Shown piece after piece: positions 6,674-13,946 of a DNA stretch of 35,170 nt. Source of the stretch: Bdellovibrio sp. GTDB lineage: Bacteria > Myxococcota > SpSt-1050. Location of the stretch: assembly GCA_020725805.1 (NCBI GenBank), contig DYEF01000032.1, positions 1 through 35,170 of the forward strand. Direction: 5' to 3'. The position numbers were made by a program, and so were the translations under genes. The number at the start of each line of letters is the position of its first letter. Positions within the stretch are counted from its first letter, which is position 1. Below the pieces are notes generated by a model. The model searched no databases. It saw only the letters and a program-made list of their open reading frames with translations, and was not told the DNA's origin.

Positions 6674-7762
6674 ATGGCAAGGGAATCAATACTCAGGAAG
6701 ATAAAGGAATCATCAAAGGAAATATACTCCGATATAATCCATCGTAAAAGTCCCAAAATGGCATTCCCGCTCAGATCCCTTCAGAACGTAAAATACGACC
6801 CGAAGATAGGTTTTTTCGAACTTAAGGGGAGAAAAAAGTCAAGGACGCTTACTGTCAATACTGTCAAGACATTTGCCCAGACACTCAGAATGGTTGCACT
6901 CTCCAAGGAACTTATTTCAACTGACGATATCGCTACCAAGAGAGAGGCTTACTATGTTTCCAAAAACTGGGGCGATGCACGTTTCAACGAACAGGTTGAA
7001 TCGGACACAGTAATGGATGATGTGGAGGCATTCTTTCAGGTAAACAGGGAACAGCTCGGATTTATACCGGAGGAAAAAGGCGGGGATGTGGCCGGCAAAT
7101 TATTTATAATTGACGAAGACAGAAATACAAAGAAGAAGTTGAGGATAGACTGTACAAAATTCGGTTCGGGGGCGTACTCAATTCCGATATACGTTGAACA
7201 CCTTCAGTTCGAAACAGATGCAAAGTTTATTCTTGCTATAGAGACCGCCGGTATGTTTCAGAGACTCGTCAAGCACAATTACTGGCAGACGGCCAACTGC
7301 ATTCTCATCAGTATGGGAGGTGTTCCTACAAGGGCGTGCAGGAGATTCATCAGAAGGCTATCCGATGAAATGAAACTTCCGGTCTACGTCTTTGTGGACG
7401 GCGACCCCTACGGAATCGGCAATATCTACCGTACACTCAAGGTAGGTTCGGGAAATGCAGCCCATATCAACGAATTCTTCTGCGTTCCGAAGGCAAGATT
7501 TCTGGGCATAACACCTCAGGATATCATCGACTACAAACTTCCCACTCACCCCCTAAAGGACGTGGATATCAAAAGGGCAAAGGACTCAATCAAAAATGAC
7601 CCGTTTTTCAATCATTACCCTGAGTGGAAAAGGGCGATAAATCAGCTGATAGATATGGGAGTCAGGGCAGAACAACAGGCACTCGCAAAGCACGGTCTGA
7701 ATTATGTCATTGATGTATATCTGCCCGAAAAGATTAAGAATTCGTCAAAATTCCTGCCATAA
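6674..7762 (+). CDS. top6A: DNA topoisomerase VI subunit A (Spo11-like cleavage subunit)
   Basis: This 362-residue protein is the DNA-cleaving subunit of topoisomerase VI and a relative of eukaryotic Spo11. The 5Y-CAP/winged-helix domain has the catalytic tyrosine motif KREAYYVSKNW, in which one of Tyr93/Tyr94 forms the covalent 5'-phosphotyrosyl bond. The Toprim domain shows its metal ligands: Glu190 in AIETAGMF and Asp242/Asp244 in VDGDPYG. Length and motif spacing agree with archaeal subunit A, and nothing suggests loss of activity. It starts two bases after the subunit B stop, so the two are almost certainly translated together at matched levels. No clear terminator lies between it and the kinase gene 64 bases downstream. 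Confidence 0.95.
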   Translation: MARESILRKIKESSKEIYSDIIHRKSPKMAFPLRSLQNVKYDPKIGFFELKGRKKSRTLTVNTVKTFAQTLRMVALSKELISTDDIATKREAYYVSKNWGDARFNEQVESDTVMDDVEAFFQVNREQLGFIPEEKGGDVAGKLFIIDEDRNTKKKLRIDCTKFGSGAYSIPIYVEHLQFETDAKFILAIETAGMFQRLVKHNYWQTANCILISMGGVPTRACRRFIRRLSDEMKLPVYVFVDGDPYGIGNIYRTLKVGSGNAAHINEFFCVPKARFLGITPQDIIDYKLPTHPLKDVDIKRAKDSIKNDPFFNHYPEWKRAINQLIDMGVRAEQQALAKHGLNYVIDVYLPEKIKNSSKFLP

Positions 7763-7769
7763 CGGGATT

Positions 7770-7797
7770 TTGATTTTTCTGTTTTCTGTGATATTAA
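7770..7797 (+). promoter_or_regulatory. Weak candidate promoter of the Ser/Thr kinase gene
   Basis: TTGATT (7770-7775) and TATTAA (7792-7797) are 16 bases apart in the AT-rich gap before the kinase. The match is only moderate. Read-through from the topoisomerase operon is an alternative. Confidence 0.3.
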
Positions 7798-7826
7798 TAT
7801 AAATCAACCGGTATGGAGTTGTCTTT

Positions 7827-9752
7827 GTGAAGCTATGTCCGAAATGTAACAGAAAATTTGAAAACAGCGAGAATATTTGTCCGTTCGACAACATTCCGCT
7901 CGCTGAAACCGCAGAAGACCCTCTGATAGGGACAATCCTTGACAAGAGATATAAAGTTACCGAAAAAATCGGTGAAGGCGGTATGGGGAAGGTATATAAG
8001 GCCGAACACACAATACTCGGAAAACCCTTTGCCTTAAAGATACTGAACCCCGAACTTGCAAAGAGAGAGGATTCCCTCAAGAGATTTGTAAATGAAGCCA
8101 AACTTACTTCAAAGCTCGGGCATCCGAATATTGTTGAGGTGACTGATTTCGGCAAGACACCGACCGGTTCTTTCTATTTTGTAATGGAGTATGTAAAAGG
8201 GAAGACTCTCTTTGACCTTTTATGCCAGAGCAAAACCATACCGGCAGAGAGAACGGCAGATATTCTTACACAGTGTGCAGATGCCCTTTATGCAGCCCAC
8301 AACGAAGGGATAATTCACCGTGACCTCAAACCGGACAACATAATGCTTACTGACAAGGGTGATGGCAGTTATTTTGTAAAAATTCTCGATTTTGGTATCT
8401 CGAAGATCGCCGGCGACCTAAATCCCAGACTAACCTCCTCCGGTGTAATTATCGGGACACCTGAATATATGAGCCCCGAACAGGCGTCACAGGAGAACGT
8501 AGACCACAGAACGGATATCTACTCGCTGGGCGTTATTATGTATCAGATGTTGACCGGAAATCTGCCATTTGTCTCATCCAATCCCCTAAACCTTCTTATG
8601 ATGCACAAGACGAAGTCGCCGAAACCTCTTAAATCATACAACCCGTCTGTTTCTCCTCTTTTCGAATCTATATGCCTGAAATGTCTTGCAAAGAATCCTT
8701 TAGACAGATTTCAGAATATGAAAGAGTTTATTAATGCCCTTCAGGATGCACTTAAGGGGAAAGCTGTCAGCCCGGCCTCAAAAGCAGGTCTTGATTTTCT
8801 GAAGGATATAACTCCCGTACAACCAGATGTCCCTCCTGCAGAGATTCCGCCGGAAAAGATAGATGAAGTCAGAAAAGAACTCTTCGCCGACAGCAACAGT
8901 GTCTGGTTTGACCCGTATTCAAAACCGAAGGAATCAGAAGAAGATAAACCGGTCGAAAGCAATGAAAAGCCGTCTTCCATTATCATAGACGTCTCCGCCG
9001 CAGAGAAGCCCATAGACCCTGAACCGGTCAGGAAGAAGACAGCAAGACCCGAAAGTGAGGAACTACTCCTTGTAACTGAAGTACCTAAACCAAAATCACC
9101 TGTACCCAAAGTTCATATACCCTTAAAAGAGAAGACATCGGCAGTAAAAGAGGAAGAGACATTAAATCTGGAAAAGTATCTCAATAAGCAAAATCTGATT
9201 ATCGGATTTTCTGTATTGCTTACAATCGGTTTTATTATAGGAATTATCATCTACAAAAGCGTGATATCCGGAATCGACAGTGACTTAAAGAAAGAGATAA
9301 CTTTCAATACTCCTTCACCCGTCAATCCTGTGGCAGTAAAACAGGAGCCAGCAAAATCTGATGCCGAGAATAAAGACGAGCAGAATCAGACAGACAGGAA
9401 AACCGATGCGAATACACAGGATAGAAAAGCAAAGGCTCAGGCACCGAAACCTGAGAAGCCCCTGTCAGCCAGACAGGACAGGCCGGAGAGTGCAAAAGAT
9501 TATTTTACAGAAGCAAACAACTACTTTAAGCAGGGTAAATATGACATCGCCGCAGAATATTACAAGTCTGCAATAAGGCTCAAACCCGACTTCGCAATGG
9601 CATACAGAGGGCTTGGTGCCTGTTATGCAATGCTCGGGAAGGCAGATCTGTCTATCAAACAATACGAAAAGTATATCGAACTTGACCCGAATGGCCCTGA
9701 TGTCGATAAGGTCATCAACATAATCAACGAATACAGAAACAGGAAAAAATGA
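7827..9752 (+). CDS. Membrane Ser/Thr protein kinase with N-terminal zinc ribbon and C-terminal TPR
   Basis: This 641-residue protein starts with GTG (GGAG about 11 bases upstream). Its N-terminus MKLCPKCNRK...CPF looks like a small zinc ribbon (Cys4, Cys7, Cys18). The Hanks-type kinase domain spans about 42-310 and looks active: glycine loop GEGGMGKVY (49-57), Lys71, HRDLKPDN (164-171, catalytic Asp166), DFG (188-190) and a GTPEYMSPE activation segment. A Pro/Glu/Lys-rich linker leads to one transmembrane helix at about 456-476, then a charged linker and a TPR region (about 555-622). The kinase would be cytoplasmic and the TPR periplasmic. This architecture is common in myxobacterial-type genomes; the input signal and substrates are unknown. 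Its TGA overlaps the 3' end of the convergent rnpB. Confidence 0.9.
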   Translation: MKLCPKCNRKFENSENICPFDNIPLAETAEDPLIGTILDKRYKVTEKIGEGGMGKVYKAEHTILGKPFALKILNPELAKREDSLKRFVNEAKLTSKLGHPNIVEVTDFGKTPTGSFYFVMEYVKGKTLFDLLCQSKTIPAERTADILTQCADALYAAHNEGIIHRDLKPDNIMLTDKGDGSYFVKILDFGISKIAGDLNPRLTSSGVIIGTPEYMSPEQASQENVDHRTDIYSLGVIMYQMLTGNLPFVSSNPLNLLMMHKTKSPKPLKSYNPSVSPLFESICLKCLAKNPLDRFQNMKEFINALQDALKGKAVSPASKAGLDFLKDITPVQPDVPPAEIPPEKIDEVRKELFADSNSVWFDPYSKPKESEEDKPVESNEKPSSIIIDVSAAEKPIDPEPVRKKTARPESEELLLVTEVPKPKSPVPKVHIPLKEKTSAVKEEETLNLEKYLNKQNLIIGFSVLLTIGFIIGIIIYKSVISGIDSDLKKEITFNTPSPVNPVAVKQEPAKSDAENKDEQNQTDRKTDANTQDRKAKAQAPKPEKPLSARQDRPESAKDYFTEANNYFKQGKYDIAAEYYKSAIRLKPDFAMAYRGLGACYAMLGKADLSIKQYEKYIELDPNGPDVDKVINIINEYRNRKK

Positions 9753-10099
9753 AGTGGTACTGTAAGCCGGGTTCTGTACTCACAAAGGAGCGGTAATCAT
9801 TTATCTGTGCGGCCTACCCGTTCTGTATGTACAGAGTACAAGGAGGCGGGCAACCTCATCTTCCAGAACTGTTTGGCCTTGCTCCGGGCGGGGTTTACCC
9901 TAAGATACCGTCTCCGGTATCAGATGTGAGCTCTTACCTCACAATTTCACCCTTACCTGCCATAGGCAGGCGGTATCGTTTCTGTGGCACTTTCCTTACC
10001 TCACGGTATCCGCATATGACGGACGCCCTGCCCTTGGGAGCCCGGACTTTCCTCTGACTCAGAAACTTAATCTGAATCAGCGATTACCCGTACCACTTC
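9751..10099 (-). ncRNA. rnpB: RNase P RNA, bacterial A type
   Basis: The minus strand encodes the catalytic RNA of ribonuclease P, which removes 5' leaders from pre-tRNAs. The ends GAAGUGGUAC and GUACCACUUC form a perfect 10-bp P1 helix and define the gene limits. Conserved blocks appear in order: GAGGAAAGUCCGGGCUCC near the 5' end, GUAAACCCCGCCCGGAGCAA in the middle, CGGGUAGGCCGC, and ACAGAACCCGGCUUACA near the 3' end. The resemblance to the E. coli RNA is close, so it is A type, about 349 nucleotides. Transcription heads into the kinase gene; a run of six Ts just past the 3' end, inside the kinase coding end, may help terminate it. The two genes overlap by two bases. Confidence 0.97.
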
Positions 10100-10106
10100 A
10101 TCGAAT

Positions 10107-10134
10107 ATTTTATTACGAATATCCTGTTTGTCAA
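10107..10134 (-). promoter_or_regulatory. Promoter of rnpB
   Basis: TTGACA (10134-10129, perfect) and TAAAAT (10112-10107, five of six) are 16 bases apart on the minus strand. The -10 ends seven bases before the first base of the P1 helix, exactly where the RNA should start. Confidence 0.75.
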
Positions 10135-10154
10135 TCCGGCAATATAAAAGGCTT

Positions 10155-10186
10155 AAAAAATGATATCTGTTATTTTTTCAACAGAT
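10155..10186 (-). terminator. Rho-independent terminator after the glycosyltransferase gene
   Basis: On the minus strand ATCTGTT and AACAGAT form a perfect 7-bp stem with an 8-base loop (10186-10165), followed after three bases by six Ts (10160-10155). The stem contains the stop codon of the glycosyltransferase gene. It is AT-rich, so probably of moderate strength. It would insulate rnpB from the upstream operon. Confidence 0.5.
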
Positions 10187-11285
10187 TCTCACATATTCTT
10201 AAGAACAGGTCAGCGGACTTTTTAAGACCGAACTCCTGTGCAACTCTGTTATGTATATCTTTCCTCAGACTATTATCTGCAAAATCACGGACAGATTCAA
10301 TTGTTTTTGCTATGCTTTGGGTATTACTGACATCAGAGAAAAAACTTCCGTATCCGGTTGTCTCTATAAGTCTGCTTGCAGGAAAATTTTTATATGTCAG
10401 GATATATGTCCCGCAGGACTGAGCCTCATACAGCATTCTGAGGGAAGAATCGTGTCCGCCCCTTAAAAGGACGAATACATCCATCGCATTGTATGAATCC
10501 ACAAGTTCATTCTCCCCGACAAAACCTGTAAATACAATATCTCCGGTATCAGCCTTTCTGCGCGCATATCTCTTTATATCTTCGAGAGTTTCTCCCGAAC
10601 CTACCATCAGAAGACGGGAATTTTCACTGCCCTTTTTCACCCTGATAAAGGCATCGATGAGCTCCCTGTGCATTCGTCCCTTCTGAAACATACCCACATA
10701 TCCGATTACAAAAGAAGCCCCTTCAAGACCAAACCTTTTTCTGAATTCTGCACCGTCTTTCGGAACAAATATTTCTGTGTCGATACAGGAAGGAAAGAGA
10801 AATAATCTCTCCCTGAGGCTGTTGTATCGTGATTTGAATCCGGCATAGATATCATAGTCATAGAAAATGAATACATCAGTCTTTTGATAGAGTGATTTGT
10901 GAAGAAAATCCCCTCTAATCCCCGGGCTATGGAAAAATCTTATTATCTTAGGTTTCTTCTCAAGGTTTTTTAAAGCAATACCTGCCGAAAAGTGGTCATT
11001 CGAAAAAGATGAAACCACAAAATCAGGCCTCATATCCAGTATGACCGAGCGGAGAAGATTTATCTCCCTGCTCTTTCCGAACAGTTTATTCTTATTGGAG
11101 ACGGAGACATCTCTTATCAGAACGGCCCCCGATTTTTCAATTAGTGAATTCAGGTCACCGGTCCTGTTCTGGTCTGCTACTGCAAAGACCTTATGTCCCG
11201 TTTTTACCAGAGAGCGCAGGATATTAAAGGACTGTGCGGCCTGTCCCGTGAGTGTGGAAGTCGAAAATAGGAATAAGAACCTCAT
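10170..11285 (-). CDS. Glycosyltransferase, GT4-like (GT-B fold)
   Basis: This 371-residue protein looks like a GT-B fold glycosyltransferase. The N-terminal half starts MRFLFLFSTSTLTGQAAQ and has the usual strand-helix pattern with a G-Q-A loop. The C-terminal half begins at about VIGYVGMFQKGR, contains a 'VGSGE' nucleotide-binding strand, and ends with the donor-site block YEAQSCGTYILT, typical of GT4 family members. The sugar and acceptor are unknown; lipopolysaccharide or another surface glycan is likely. The start is the ATG at 11285, whose A is the last base of the upstream gene's TAA, rather than an in-frame ATG seven codons earlier. It is the last gene of the unit and ends in a hairpin terminator. 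Confidence 0.8.
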   Translation of the reverse strand: MRFLFLFSTSTLTGQAAQSFNILRSLVKTGHKVFAVADQNRTGDLNSLIEKSGAVLIRDVSVSNKNKLFGKSREINLLRSVILDMRPDFVVSSFSNDHFSAGIALKNLEKKPKIIRFFHSPGIRGDFLHKSLYQKTDVFIFYDYDIYAGFKSRYNSLRERLFLFPSCIDTEIFVPKDGAEFRKRFGLEGASFVIGYVGMFQKGRMHRELIDAFIRVKKGSENSRLLMVGSGETLEDIKRYARRKADTGDIVFTGFVGENELVDSYNAMDVFVLLRGGHDSSLRMLYEAQSCGTYILTYKNFPASRLIETTGYGSFFSDVSNTQSIAKTIESVRDFADNSLRKDIHNRVAQEFGLKKSADLFLRICENLLKK

Positions 11286-11977
11286 TATCCCCTGTAATGT
11301 TTGCAAAACCTGTTTTTACATTCACTGCAGAAAATAAAATATTTTCTGAACTTCATTGCATACTCTTTCTTCATCCTGAAGAAAAGACCTGAAATACTCT
11401 TTTCGGGGTACATCTGAAATGATTCACTGAGAGTGACACAGTCATTCTCTTCTTTCATAAGGTCGAAAATTACACTTTGCTGTGAGATATTTATATCGCA
11501 GTAACCCGGGGAATACGGAGCAGAGAGTGAGAATCCGGCAGGATTTATCTCATCCTCGATTCTGTTCATAATATAATCGAGGGTCGCCTCTGCGTACACA
11601 GAACCGTATCCGTCTGCAATCTGGGATAGAAAATATTCTCCGTCTTCATAATACTTTCTGCATTCTTTCTCTATTTTGTCTCCGTTTGTCAGTATAAAGA
11701 CAAACACGGATTCTGCATTTAAGGATATTTTTGCCAGCACACCGGATTTGATTTCATGATTATCTATAAGAATTCCGTCATTTGATGCCGTAAAATCCTT
11801 AAACTCCCTGATTATCACGCAGGGAGAAACCAGCTCAGATAATTTTTTCCCCGAATCATCTATTAATTTTCTTATATGCTCCGGAAATTTTTCTTTATCT
11901 GCAATCTGAAGATATCTGTACAGATTATCGGCCCTGAGATACCTTACTATATCATCACCTGATGGCTTGATTATCAT
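11285..11977 (-). CDS. Stand-alone MetH-reactivation-domain-like protein
   Basis: This 230-residue protein resembles the SAM-binding reactivation domain of B12-dependent methionine synthase, present as a separate polypeptide as in Thermotoga TM0269. The diagnostic blocks are SPGYCD (156-161) and LSESFQMYPEKSISG (183-197). The C-terminus has CSECKNRFC (Cys217, 220, 225), a cysteine tail I associate with stand-alone members of this family. In full MetH an arginine precedes the PGY motif and contacts SAM; here the matching position appears to be Pro154. No metH or other corrinoid gene lies in the window. The ATG at 11977 overlaps the upstream TGA (TGATG) and is preferred over the longer frame to 12037. 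It could reactivate a MetH encoded elsewhere or be a divergent relative. Confidence 0.7.
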   Translation of the reverse strand: MIIKPSGDDIVRYLRADNLYRYLQIADKEKFPEHIRKLIDDSGKKLSELVSPCVIIREFKDFTASNDGILIDNHEIKSGVLAKISLNAESVFVFILTNGDKIEKECRKYYEDGEYFLSQIADGYGSVYAEATLDYIMNRIEDEINPAGFSLSAPYSPGYCDINISQQSVIFDLMKEENDCVTLSESFQMYPEKSISGLFFRMKKEYAMKFRKYFIFCSECKNRFCKHYRG

Positions 11978-12576
11978 CAGTCTTCCATAATATGAGGCCT
12001 GAACTGCAGGTCGATATTCTCCTCGAAACTCTTCCACAGATTGCCGAGATGGTTTGCAAATACAAGGATATCCCTCTTCGTCCCCTTCTCGTCCATAAAG
12101 AATTCGGGCAGAACTGCTATCTGTTCAAAATCGAGTTCCTCAATCTCCTTCTTATGTTCCTTCATTTCAGGGAGAAGTTCTACCACCACTCTCTCCTTAC
12201 CATCTTCCATACTCAGATAAACGAGTTCTGAAATCAGTTCACGGGTGAGCCCCGTTCCCCAGAAAGACTTGTCAATACAGATATAAAATCTCTCGATATG
12301 TCTGAAATAATATTCGTCGTATTTTTTTGAAAGACCTATACCTACAACCTTGTCCCTGCAAAAGGCAACTATTATGTAATTACCTTTTTCGAGGAGCTGC
12401 CTGAACTCGTTCAGAATATCTTCCGGTTCCCTGTGCATCCAGAAGAATATCCTTTCATAAAGATTCTGATTCGACAGAAATGCTGCCAGTTCCTTTCTGT
12501 CCTGCTGGTCCCTGTAATTCTTTATTTCTATTCTGCTCTGATTCTCCAATGTAATAATCTTAAAAATATTCTTCAC
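11977..12576 (-). CDS. GNAT-family N-acetyltransferase
   Basis: This 199-residue protein has the GNAT core. A strand IIVAFCRDKVVGIGLS is followed by IERFYICIDKSFWGTGLTREL (about 94-114), where W-G-T-G-L is the acetyl-CoA pyrophosphate-binding loop (Q/R-x-x-G-x-G/A type). The first 60 residues form an N-terminal helical region. The substrate cannot be inferred. The start is GTG with a strong AGGAGG site six bases upstream, 12 bases after the outer-membrane protein gene. Its stop overlaps the next gene's ATG, so it is translationally coupled to the MetH-reactivation-like protein. Confidence 0.75.
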   Translation of the reverse strand: MKNIFKIITLENQSRIEIKNYRDQQDRKELAAFLSNQNLYERIFFWMHREPEDILNEFRQLLEKGNYIIVAFCRDKVVGIGLSKKYDEYYFRHIERFYICIDKSFWGTGLTRELISELVYLSMEDGKERVVVELLPEMKEHKKEIEELDFEQIAVLPEFFMDEKGTKRDILVFANHLGNLWKSFEENIDLQFRPHIMED

Positions 12577-12588
12577 GTTCTCCTCCTG

Positions 12589-13884
12589 TTAATAAAAAAT
12601 ACTCAGAGAAATTCCTCCTCCGTATCCAAATCCCGACATAGTAAATCCCGGATAACCCGGGTTTTTACTCTGAAGTCCGTCAGTATATTTATCTTCGTCG
12701 ATAACCGGTTCAGCAGCAGTTTCGCTCTTTTTATTCTCCCGCTTTTCAAACAGCATAAAGAGAGAATATATATCCAGATGAAGTCTCCACCCCTCATAAT
12801 TCCATTTGAGTCCGGCCCCGAGTGTTATATAGTGAGTATCAGTATCTGCATAATTCGTCCTTCCGTTCTGCTCAGGGACAGGGGTCGGGTGATACACATA
12901 TCCTCCCCTGAGAAGCAGAAAATCATTCAATGTATATTCCGTGCCGAAATGAACTGATACAATATCATTGAAAGGGACCACAGGTTTCTGATTATGTGAG
13001 TCCTGATATTCGGAATATTCCTCGTATACGATATCCGTTGTAAATACCCAGTCATCAAATCTATAGGTCAGGGAACCGGAATATTCGGAAGGGGTATACT
13101 GAAAATTGAAAATCTCCTCCGAAACATTCGGTTGTCCCGGCTGAGTAAGGCCTTTCACCTCCGTATATGAACGGGAAATAATCTTGAAATATGTATTTGA
13201 CCTGTATGAAAAGCCTATACTCAGATTATCAAGCGGTCTGTAATATATGCCTGCCATCGGAAAAAGTTTGATCTTCTCTTCGGCAGCCAGATTCAGATAC
13301 ATCTGGTCTGTCTTTGTAATCGAGGGGAGATACTGATAGGAAGGGGCATTTGAATTTATCTTCATAATCGCACCGGCACCTATGCTGAGATTACTGAATA
13401 TCCTGTAAGCAGCCGCAACATATATAGATTCCCCTTCCGACCTTACACCATAAAGTTCGGGGTGAATCTTATTTGTAAAAAAACGTTCCCTCTCGTCAGG
13501 GAAGAAACTCCTTTCGAGATGAATCCTGTTGGTCGGCAGATAAATTCCGAAACCGAATGCAAAATTGCTGAACTTTAGATTATGCCTTCCGCTGATATAA
13601 AGACCGTACATATTTGTAACACCACCGTAGCTTTCGCCGGTGCTTCCTTCGAATGGGACAATATCGATATACATGTCTGTCAGTGTCGTTCCCAGCATAA
13701 GATGATTCCCGGTCTCTGTCAGAAGTGCTGCATTATAGAAGACCACCGAAGAATCATTGCCGGCAGAGACACCGGTATTCCCCATAGAAATTCCTCTGGC
13801 ACCGAAGCCGATTATATCGGAGCCGGAAGCATAAAGAGAGCCGGAATATATAAGCAATAATATCAGAAACAGTCTCTTTCTCAT
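12589..13884 (-). CDS. Outer-membrane beta-barrel transporter, OMPP1/FadL/TodX family
   Basis: This 431-residue protein has a cleavable signal peptide (MRKRLFLILLLIY..LYA, cleavage about residue 19). The mature N-terminus reads SGSDIIGFGARGISMGNTGVSAGNDSSVVFYNAALL in pieces that match the hatch region of FadL-family proteins (GxGARxxxMG...A..D.S...YNPA.L). Alternating amphipathic strands rich in Tyr and Phe follow, and it ends in FY, typical of outer-membrane barrels. FadL relatives import long-chain fatty acids or other hydrophobic compounds; the substrate here is unknown. It has its own promoter at 13911-13939 and a GAGG ribosome-binding site, and heads the unit that continues with the acetyltransferase, the MetH-reactivation-like protein and the glycosyltransferase. 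Confidence 0.85.
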   Translation of the reverse strand: MRKRLFLILLLIYSGSLYASGSDIIGFGARGISMGNTGVSAGNDSSVVFYNAALLTETGNHLMLGTTLTDMYIDIVPFEGSTGESYGGVTNMYGLYISGRHNLKFSNFAFGFGIYLPTNRIHLERSFFPDERERFFTNKIHPELYGVRSEGESIYVAAAYRIFSNLSIGAGAIMKINSNAPSYQYLPSITKTDQMYLNLAAEEKIKLFPMAGIYYRPLDNLSIGFSYRSNTYFKIISRSYTEVKGLTQPGQPNVSEEIFNFQYTPSEYSGSLTYRFDDWVFTTDIVYEEYSEYQDSHNQKPVVPFNDIVSVHFGTEYTLNDFLLLRGGYVYHPTPVPEQNGRTNYADTDTHYITLGAGLKWNYEGWRLHLDIYSLFMLFEKRENKKSETAAEPVIDEDKYTDGLQSKNPGYPGFTMSGFGYGGGISLSIFY

Positions 13885-13910
13885 AACATCCTCAAATACA
13901 GACCATCAAT

Positions 13911-13939
13911 CTTATATATTTTCAAAGGCAGTATGTCAA
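13911..13939 (-). promoter_or_regulatory. Promoter of the OMPP1/FadL-type gene
   Basis: TTGACA (13939-13934) and TATAAG (13916-13911) are 17 bases apart on the minus strand, close to consensus. The -35 and the first spacer bases, TTGACATACTGCC, recur exactly upstream of glyQ (35120-35108). Confidence 0.65.
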
Positions 13940-13946
13940 AAAAAAA

